From NCBI GenBank assembly GCA_009768925.2, contig VHIT02000016.1:62001-126000 (forward strand): 64,000 bases of DNA, given 5' to 3'. This DNA is from Cryptosporidium bovis (Eukaryota; Apicomplexa; Conoidasida; Eucoccidiorida; Cryptosporidiidae). Each line of letters opens with the position of its first letter. Positions within the stretch are counted from its first letter, which is position 1. A program made the translations under genes and the position numbers. This document shows positions 57,453-64,000 of this stretch, in pieces. The notes below the pieces were generated by a model. It had not been told where the DNA came from. It made no database searches and worked only from the letters and a program-made list of their open reading frames with translations.

Positions 57453-59711
57453 ATGTCAGATATTCAGTTTGGTTCCCTGGAGAACAATATTTTATTTGAA
57501 TACGAGGATATTTCAATGAATTCTGTGACAGGTTTCAAGAATAGTTTTCAAGATTCAACTCAAGGAAGGCGCAGCAATGCTGAAAATGAGTTTAATAGAG
57601 GCACTGCATACGGAAACTTTAAGAGTGGGTCAATGGACGGTTCATTGGACAGTAGTGTGGTTAGCAGAAATGTAGGTTGTACAAGAAGAGGTGGAAAATT
57701 AAAGCCAAGGCATGTACCTGATTTTGTCCTAATATCACCTGAAGATGTTAATAAAATTCTCTCCTCTGTGACAACGTCGGAAGAAAGAAAAACAATTATG
57801 AACAATTATGAACTTGGAACAGTTGTACTTAGGAGATTATGCATAAGTGAAAGTAGTGAAATTAAGGCATTCATGGATTCAATTCAAATGAGAACAACTG
57901 GAAAAGCTCTAGAGAGTCACGAGAGAAATATAATATGTTTAACATTTAAGGGACAACCTAAGAGATGGGTTTTTTGCCCGTGCAGAAGTTGTTTATTTAA
58001 AGGAAAGGCACATGACAAATTAATGGGGCATTTTAAAATAATGGAACAAGAAACACAGAGTAATGAATTTCATATTTCCAAAAATGTATTTGATTCATAT
58101 GGGATCTTTATGGCTTCAACAGGGTATTTTGCAGCAACTTTTTGCCCACAACAAAACTATTCTTCACACAAGGTTTTTGTTGGACCAACAGTTTCGGACT
58201 TAAAGGGAAGAATTCACGATCGTTATATTTTATATGTAAATGATGCAAAAGTTATACAAATGGCTTGGAGAAGGAAACAAAATTATTCATATGATTGTGA
58301 AGAATTACTAAATAGTGCAATGTCAAAGCTGTTATGCAACAACAATGGAAATATGCAAGTGATGAGTCAAATAAACAAGGGATATTCGGGTCTACTTTCT
58401 ATACCACTCAAATTGAGGTTCCAAAATGAAGCTGTAGAGATGCAGTATAGCTCAATTAATGATTCGGGCGAGTTAAATAAAGGGGAATTAATGTCTATAC
58501 AAAAAAGAAACAAGAAGAAGCTTAAGAGACAATTAGAAGAGTGGAATATTGCTAATGCAGGAAAATTTTTGAATAATTCAAACAATTTCCAGAGTATTTG
58601 CCAAAATAAAACAATAGCAGGGAATATAAATTCGAAGTCGGCCTTTTCATTTTCAAATTCGCCATTAGACAATACATCAAACTCAAGATATTTTAATAAT
58701 GAAAGTAACTCTTTAACACCAAGATGCACAAAGCAATGTATTTCAGAGTCAGGACATGAGGTTGATGGTGAAACGCTTACCTCGGCAAGATATAACTGCT
58801 TACTGGGTGATGTTTCTACTGCAACAGCAACGCCAATAGCAGAAAGTTCGGAGTGTGTCAATAGACAATTCAATTATAATCCAAAAGTACTTGATTGTAT
58901 GCAACCTATGAATAGCATCAATAAGATGGAATGTAAATTAAATGACGGTAACGGGAACATCTATCCAAGCAATTGTAGTTCGCAGGATATCAACTCCTCA
59001 ATACAAAGGGTGCAGCATAGCTCCGTCTTTTTAAATATTTCAAGCCAAAATAAATTGACGGCAAACAATATTGGACTGCAAAAAACAGAACAGAACAGTA
59101 CAAAAGTAGTTAAAAACTGGCTGAACTTGTTAAATAACGAAAATGACAACCCAAACGTGAGAAGTAAAGAAAATTACATTTACAGTGATTTTTCACAAAA
59201 CGAAACTTATAGAAACCAGCTGCAACCAAGTTTGTTGAACGATAATGCGAACTTCACTTTCAATCCACTCGTATTCTCTCCAAATTCGACACCTAACTCG
59301 ATCTTACAAAGTGGTGCTATTGAAGATGATTCAATAAATAAAAGTTTTAATAATGGATATTCTTCGAACTCTTCACTATCAATTTACAGGCAAGTATTCT
59401 CAGCTAATGATATTACAACTCCGAGCTCCGCACTTGAAATTTCATCTCCAATTCGGCAAGTCGCGCATAACTTTATTTCTGGTGGTATAATTCAGGATCA
59501 GAACAACCAAATAAATATAATTCAACAGGTGCAAAACATAGTTGATCCTGGAACGTACGATGTGTTTGGTGACGGAGTTGGAGAGTGTAACACATGCGAA
59601 AATTGTTCAATGGATGGGTATTCATATTACTGCAATTGCTACAAAATTTCGTCAGAGACTACGTCAAATCCTAATGTAATTGATGTTAGCGACACATCCG
59701 GAGTTTTCTAA
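57453..59711 (+). CDS. Paralogue B of the divergent pair with unrecognised Cys-containing domain
   Basis: The open frame starts at a GTG (57399); the first good ATG is 57453 (MSDIQFGS), giving 752 aa. The shared domain spans about 80-290: KPRHVP (84-89), YELGTVVLRR (119-128), PKRWVFCPCRSC (169-180), MGHFKI, VFDSYG and FAATFCPQQNY (226-236). Motif order and spacing match paralogue A: 142 residues from KPRHVP to FAAT here, 145 there. The C-terminal 450 residues are Asn/Ser-rich, ending in a Cys cluster (GECNTCENCSMDGYSYYCNC). There is no signal or membrane segment. A local inverted duplication is the simplest origin. Function unknown; a regulatory role is a guess. Confidence 0.75.
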   Translation: MSDIQFGSLENNILFEYEDISMNSVTGFKNSFQDSTQGRRSNAENEFNRGTAYGNFKSGSMDGSLDSSVVSRNVGCTRRGGKLKPRHVPDFVLISPEDVNKILSSVTTSEERKTIMNNYELGTVVLRRLCISESSEIKAFMDSIQMRTTGKALESHERNIICLTFKGQPKRWVFCPCRSCLFKGKAHDKLMGHFKIMEQETQSNEFHISKNVFDSYGIFMASTGYFAATFCPQQNYSSHKVFVGPTVSDLKGRIHDRYILYVNDAKVIQMAWRRKQNYSYDCEELLNSAMSKLLCNNNGNMQVMSQINKGYSGLLSIPLKLRFQNEAVEMQYSSINDSGELNKGELMSIQKRNKKKLKRQLEEWNIANAGKFLNNSNNFQSICQNKTIAGNINSKSAFSFSNSPLDNTSNSRYFNNESNSLTPRCTKQCISESGHEVDGETLTSARYNCLLGDVSTATATPIAESSECVNRQFNYNPKVLDCMQPMNSINKMECKLNDGNGNIYPSNCSSQDINSSIQRVQHSSVFLNISSQNKLTANNIGLQKTEQNSTKVVKNWLNLLNNENDNPNVRSKENYIYSDFSQNETYRNQLQPSLLNDNANFTFNPLVFSPNSTPNSILQSGAIEDDSINKSFNNGYSSNSSLSIYRQVFSANDITTPSSALEISSPIRQVAHNFISGGIIQDQNNQINIIQQVQNIVDPGTYDVFGDGVGECNTCENCSMDGYSYYCNCYKISSETTSNPNVIDVSDTSGVF

Positions 59712-59810
59712 TTGATAATTAATGTGAAATGTGAAGTAGATACATAGAAATTTGGATTTTAAATTTATATTTGATTTCTTAAAAAGATCCGATAATAGGT
59801 TTCCTGTATT

Positions 59811-61304
59811 TTACGGTATTTCTAAATACTTTACGTCTTCAAAGACGAGTTCATTAATAGGTTTAGGTTTCCACACGGAGTTCTGATAATTAGATGAGCT
59901 TTCATTCTTTGCACATCTAACATTACTAGGAAGTGTCCAAATATCCTTTTGATTGCCTACAATCTCTATTGATCCGCCCTTCTGTAATAAAATATCTGAT
60001 GCACTGCGTGTCTTCCTTAGTTGAGATGCATTCATAAAGTATCTCCCAGCCAATTTACTTGCATTTATCATTGTCAAAACACCCATTGCAAGTGGTAGTT
60101 GAACATCCAACATGTCATTGGTACCTGAACCCAACTTCGGTTCCTCTTCAACCATGACATTATTTATTTCGGGAACCCTTTCATCTACTACTTTCTTAAA
60201 AGCTAGTATTTCCCTTATAGACATAATAATTACAAATGTTGTCGTTATTGCAATTCCAAGTGCAAATACTATCATCATCAATTTATTAAAACCCTCAAAT
60301 TCATGAAATTTAGTGAAACCACCAAATGTACTAAATAATGTCCAGAAAACATAATATGTAGGTATAATCAAGGTTGCATCACCCATTGAAAGACCCAAAT
60401 TCAAAAAGTGCATCTGGAGCCATGTAGAAAGTAAGAATAGTATTACTGCTACATATGGATGTAAATGATACATCCATTCTTTTGGGTGTTGCATTGCAAA
60501 TTCTGCCCAAACAACAATCTCTTTTATCTCAAGTACACATTGTGCACCTATCAAACCTGCCAAAAACCCATACATCATGCTTATATATTGGGGATATTTT
60601 GGAAGAGAAATGCTTATTTTTGAATGAGTGCTTGGTTTTGTTAATTGTTGTGGAGATTGTTTAAAATTTTGAACTATCTCCAATGCCTCTTCATCAAGTG
60701 ACTTTAAAATAGCTCTTCTTGTCTGTATTTCCTTTTCTTCGTTGTATTTCGCCTCTTCGTTATTAATGATGATTAATACAGCCAAAATGCAAATAAAACA
60801 GAATATAATGTATATTAAATAATATGGATCTGACCACGATTCTATTCCGGTATAGCTCAAATCTTTGGAGTTAGAGGGAAGAACAGAAGCAATTGCACAC
60901 AAACAAATTCCAACAATAACTCCTATAGTAGAAACTAATTCAAACATGCCAAAGTGCTCATCAAGTAGGGTTGCTGCTGCAAAGGCATTTGCCACTAAAC
61001 CGAAGCTGTTCATTGGTGCCAAAATCGAGGCAGGGGCAAATCCAAGTGCAATAATATGAATAACTGCACCAAAGCCGTAAGATATAACACCCATCCACCA
61101 TGTAACTTCGTTGTATGCCATACTAGAAGTGTTAGATCGTGATTTTTCCGGACACTTTTGCTGTTGAAGATGCAACCCCTTCTTCATATAAGCATTTCCA
61201 AATGCCATGAAACATGATCCCACAATAGTTAGGGCAATACCTAAAGTCAAACTTAGTACGGGAAAATTAGTGGAGATAGTTCTAATGTAATTTTCACCGG
61301 CCAT
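59811..61304 (-). CDS. NIPA-type magnesium transporter
   Basis: 497 aa from the ATG at 61304. About nine membrane helices. The first half has the NIPA/DUF803 signature: TIVGSCFMAFGNAYMKKGLH, TWWMGVISYGFGA and the FAPASILAPMNSFGLVANAF helix pair. TLLDEHFGMFELVSTIGVIV follows, then a charged insert (about 180-225) rich in Glu/Arg. The second half holds AEFAMQHP and LIIPTYYVFWTLFSTFGGFT. A cytosolic tail of about 130 residues follows. NIPA proteins carry Mg2+ across plasma or endosomal membranes. The insert and tail are longer than in short NIPA proteins; the fold appears intact. Convergent with paralogue B (99 bp). Confidence 0.88.
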   Translation of the reverse strand: MAGENYIRTISTNFPVLSLTLGIALTIVGSCFMAFGNAYMKKGLHLQQQKCPEKSRSNTSSMAYNEVTWWMGVISYGFGAVIHIIALGFAPASILAPMNSFGLVANAFAAATLLDEHFGMFELVSTIGVIVGICLCAIASVLPSNSKDLSYTGIESWSDPYYLIYIIFCFICILAVLIIINNEEAKYNEEKEIQTRRAILKSLDEEALEIVQNFKQSPQQLTKPSTHSKISISLPKYPQYISMMYGFLAGLIGAQCVLEIKEIVVWAEFAMQHPKEWMYHLHPYVAVILFLLSTWLQMHFLNLGLSMGDATLIIPTYYVFWTLFSTFGGFTKFHEFEGFNKLMMIVFALGIAITTTFVIIMSIREILAFKKVVDERVPEINNVMVEEEPKLGSGTNDMLDVQLPLAMGVLTMINASKLAGRYFMNASQLRKTRSASDILLQKGGSIEIVGNQKDIWTLPSNVRCAKNESSSNYQNSVWKPKPINELVFEDVKYLEIP

Positions 61305-61438
61305 TTGGAGGGATAAAACAATTGATTAGAATGGGAGATATATATTTATAGGTAAATATTAAAGGGTATATTATTCTCAAATGGGCAGTGTGTAAATATG
61401 CCTACTAGACACGACGTAGGTCATACAGATTTTGAATA

Positions 61439-62862
61439 TTACATTTGACGATAATTAGTCTTTAGTGTGATATAGCTAACTTTATTGTTAGAATGATACT
61501 CTGTATGAGTGTCAGCAACCCTTTTAATGATTTCCTGTATTTCCTCGAAATATTTGTTCTTTTTCCTTACTTTCATTGCATCTAAAAATGGTTTGATTTG
61601 CATCCTACCACCCGCTAGTGTTAGTCTCCTTACAACTTCATCTTCAAGAGATCTAACACTTCCGTTTATTGAGGAAGATAAGATGGTTGGGGATTTATTC
61701 TCTTTAATTCTAATGTCTGAATTGGACTTTTCCTGTGAAGAGCTGGTTTCAGCTACATTTTGTATAGAACTACTAATGTTACTTCTACTTTCAAGCTCGT
61801 CATCGATATCATCTGAATAAATATTTAATTCTTCGTCCGCCTCCATATCCTGTTGATTAGCTATCATGTTTTTGAGGCTTTGACCATATTCCGTTAAAAT
61901 TTCATCAGGGTCTTCCTCATCTTCAGAATTCAAATTACCGTTAATTAATATGGGATTGTGGTCGTCTTCATAGCTTTGATCAATTTCACTTTTTTCAATA
62001 TACTCCTCATCGTCACTCATTTTACCGTCCCTGTCGTAGTCCCAATCTTCATTATCTTTTAGGGTTGTTAATGAAAGTGCGGATTCTACAAATGGTGAGT
62101 CATCTTGTGATTTTTCTTTACTGTACAGCGCAGAAATCTTCCTCTTCTTTTCTTGTTGCCTTAGTCCAAGGTATTTATCATATATATCGTCAAATTTATC
62201 ATTTATTTCTAGTTTATAAGTGCTTTCATTTGCGCTGTTTTGTGGGTTATTCACGTTTATTACAGGGGTTACAGAGTCTTCTTCCTTTTCAACTTTTGTT
62301 TTCGAATTATTTGATGATTCTAAAATACGTGCAGTAATAACTGCTTCCCTTACGATGTGATCACGTTTAATATTTTCTGCAATATCAGAGTTGCCCTCGT
62401 TTTTACTCTTTATATTTGGTTCGAACACAAACAAACCGTTCAATACCTTAGCTTCATAAAAATTGCCTCTGTCAATAACAGCCAAATAATTTGAGTTGCT
62501 TAGAGGAATAGGGTTCCCGATACAATGCCTTGAGTTGCTATCCCTAATTTGAACACTAATTTTATTGAGAATACAGTTATTATTTCCAGAATTTGAATGT
62601 TCAAGTTTTTTATCAGAAATCTCAGAACCCTAAAATGAATTAGGAAAATAGTCTAAAAATTACTCTAACTTACTTCTTTTTGTGGTAAGTAATCTATGAA
62701 CAGAACCCCAGACATATTTTGGGTATGTGTTGGAACACTAAATCTCCCAAAAAAACATTTACTCGAGATATCTGCACTCAATAGTATTGGTTTTTCAGAC
62801 TTAAGTTCAATCTCATCAAAACATTCATAAAGTTCGTCTGGAGAGCTCTTAGAAGCTGCCAT
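61439..62862 (-). CDS. GTF2F1: TFIIF alpha subunit (RAP74)-like, two exons
   Basis: Exons 62862-62674 and 62629-61439 give 459 aa; the 44 nt intron runs GTAAGT...CATTTTAG, phase 0. The first exon starts MAASKSSPDELYECFDEIEL. Across the splice is a beta-rich dimerisation-type region ending in YLAVIDRGNFYEAKVLNGLF. The middle is highly acidic with Ser/Asp/Glu/Asn (EDEEDPDEIL). The C-terminal winged helix is clear: LEDEVVRRLTLAGGRMQIKP followed by YFEEIQEIIKRV and a closing strand. This head-acidic linker-winged helix layout is that of RAP74, part of the RNA polymerase II TFIIF initiation and elongation factor. A TGGCGGT lies about 52 bp upstream. Confidence 0.72.
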
Positions 62863-62944
62863 TTTAAGTGTGTTAGAGGTCAAATCGAAAAGGAGAAAAG
62901 AAAAAAAGGAAAATGGCGGTAAACTATATAAGATATAATAATTA

Positions 62945-63604
62945 TTATGAAACAAGAGAATCAAAGTCAAAATTCTCGTCCAACCTACGACCTTTGTTCC
63001 CTAGAACACTCTTATTAATTTTTACACTAGAAAATTTGTGAATTGAGATTTGTGCCGGACTAGTCTTGGGATCCTGATTTTTACTTGCCCCTGCTAAACG
63101 TGATTCATCGTTTTTTTCTGTGCTATGTGTGATATTGCAAGGAACTTCAGGTAAAGTTTTGATATTATGTTTGCTTAAAATTGATCTCTCAACGTTCAAA
63201 ATTTCTGTATCTAACAAATGCTTGTACCTTGCACCATGAACTGAGTTTGCATATTCACGTGTTTTGGGGCAGAAGCCCGTACCAAAAAACTGCTTAAAAA
63301 AATTTTTAGCACGAGAATTTCCACCGATTTCAATCCTCGCTAACTGCAATAAAGTAAATTTGTCAAGGTCTGCAGATCTAACAAAACTGATATGAACGCC
63401 CATCTTTCTATGATCTGAAGAACAGTTGAGACAAATAAAGATTGCAAAGGAAAGTGAAAGCCATGTAGGGTTTCTACTTTCACAATCGAAACAAAATCTG
63501 TTATCAGATATACTCTTTACATTATTAAAAAAATCATCTCTGAATCTATCAGAAACGAAGCCTCTTTCATCAATATTGTCCTCATTAATATCAGAAATTA
63601 TCAT
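62945..63604 (-). CDS. Arf GTPase-activating protein (ArfGAP domain)
   Basis: 219 aa from the ATG at 63604. The ArfGAP zinc finger is intact: CFDCESRNPTWLSLSFAIFI then CLNC (C-x2-C-x16-C-x2-C, about 41-64). The catalytic Arg sits in SDHRKMGVHISFVRS, and the conserved DLDKFTLLQLARIEIGGN follows. The C-terminal part is short and basic (SVKINKSVLGNKGRRLDE). It would stimulate GTP hydrolysis on Arf at Golgi or endosome membranes. The domain is most like the ArfGAP2/3 (Glo3) or ArfGAP1 group, but the length is short. TGCGCCAA (63632-63639, minus TTGGCGCA) lies about 30 bp upstream. Confidence 0.93.
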   Translation of the reverse strand: MIISDINEDNIDERGFVSDRFRDDFFNNVKSISDNRFCFDCESRNPTWLSLSFAIFICLNCSSDHRKMGVHISFVRSADLDKFTLLQLARIEIGGNSRAKNFFKQFFGTGFCPKTREYANSVHGARYKHLLDTEILNVERSILSKHNIKTLPEVPCNITHSTEKNDESRLAGASKNQDPKTSPAQISIHKFSSVKINKSVLGNKGRRLDENFDFDSLVS

Positions 63605-63631
63605 TATTAATAATAAAAATTTATTTGTTTC

Positions 63632-63639
63632 TGCGCCAA
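63632..63639 (-). promoter_or_regulatory. E2F-like TTGGCGCA element
   Basis: It lies between the ArfGAP start (63604) and the stop codon of the next minus-strand gene (63646), so the ArfGAP promoter must fit in this spacer or reach into the neighbouring gene. Role inferred from motif recurrence. Confidence 0.35.
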
Positions 63640-63645
63640 CTGAAT

Positions 63646-64000
63646 TTATTTTGAGTATTTCTGGTTTGTGATTCTTCTCATTATATTTTTCAAATTTTCC
63701 CAGGCAGATTGGTTTCTAATAAACTGTGGGTTTTTAAGACAGCATGTGTGGATTGCCGTTATATAAACTTGGAACACATTCATCTCTTTTTGTTTACACA
63801 AGTACATCATTTTCATTCTTAATGAAACACTGTAAAATTCATGTTTTGTTTGAATAAAATTGTATGTTAACACTCCCTTAGATCTTTGAAGGTATGTTGC
63901 GTAACGACCAATTGTCACTACCCAAGACATTGCTGATTGTAAAGATGTTGCAATAAAATCGATACAAACTGAATCATATCCATCTTGAACTCTAACACTA
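63646..64000 (-). CDS. C-terminal part of a gene running off the right edge
   Basis: On the minus strand the frame is open from the right edge (64000) to the TAA at 63646, at least 117 codons. An internal ATG at 63930 is not the likely start, because the frame stays open upstream with sensible composition (SVRVQDGYDSVCIDFIATSL). The visible part is basic at its end (NIMRRITNQKYSK), with hydrophobic and Cys-containing stretches (YITAIHTCCLKNP). No family recognised. The remainder lies outside the window. Confidence 0.6.
   Translation of the reverse strand, partial: SVRVQDGYDSVCIDFIATSLQSAMSWVVTIGRYATYLQRSKGVLTYNFIQTKHEFYSVSLRMKMMYLCKQKEMNVFQVYITAIHTCCLKNPQFIRNQSAWENLKNIMRRITNQKYSK

Noticed and set aside
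58367-58873. 168-codon minus-strand ORF
   Set aside because: Antisense to the low-complexity tail of paralogue B.
1-64000. Mobile elements, CRISPR arrays, viral or toxin genes
   Set aside because: No transposase, reverse transcriptase, terminal repeats, spaced direct repeats or toxin-like genes were seen.

Overview
This is an AT-rich eukaryotic window with compact genes on both strands. It most resembles a Cryptosporidium chromosome segment; the genus is inferred, not proven. Three things point that way: most genes are a single exon, the few introns are tiny (42-55 nt, GT...TTTTAG), and there are many lineage-specific secreted proteins beside conserved eukaryotic housekeeping genes. An E2F-like TTGGCGC/TTGGCGG element also recurs near start codons. 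Several in-frame reading frames begin at TTG or GTG, so I moved those starts to the first sensible ATG.

Layout. 1-25.5 kb is dominated by membrane and secreted proteins: an edge-truncated secreted protein (-), a Lys-rich secreted protein, a type I membrane protein, a four-TM MORN/DUF900 hydrolase fusion, a giant repeated-Cys-module secreted protein, tRNA-Glu(CTC), a tetraspan protein, an Asn/Thr-rich secreted protein (-), a long-chain acyl-CoA synthetase, a secreted HAD-like protein (-) and a large secreted beta-rich protein (-).

26-43 kb is housekeeping and unusually intron-rich. It holds a PP2C phosphatase (3 introns), V-ATPase subunit F, a small unknown protein, a syntaxin-16-type Qa-SNARE (3 introns), an unresolved intron-rich stretch, DPM3 (1 intron), a COG5-like Golgi tether, HCF101/Mrp-type P-loop ATPase (1 intron), an ART-like protein, PRP6, a RING-less NSE1 (5 introns) and prefoldin 3 (2 introns). 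43-54 kb has H2A.Z, PCID2 (TREX-2), a TLDc protein, ribosomal protein uL13 (L13A), a coiled-coil protein and a TFIIIC B-block-binding subunit.

54-60 kb holds a head-to-head pair of paralogues that share an unrecognised Cys-containing domain. A 1.3 kb spacer separates them and carries a TA/T microsatellite and an assembly gap (NN). 60-64 kb has a NIPA-type Mg2+ transporter, TFIIF alpha (RAP74), an ArfGAP and an edge-truncated gene.

Functional links. Syntaxin 16, COG5, ArfGAP, V-ATPase F and DPM3 all serve the ER-Golgi-endosome system. H2A.Z, NSE1, TFIIIC, TFIIF, PCID2 and PRP6 serve chromatin, transcription, splicing and mRNA export. These are independent single-gene units, not operons. No IS, CRISPR, virus or toxin features were seen.
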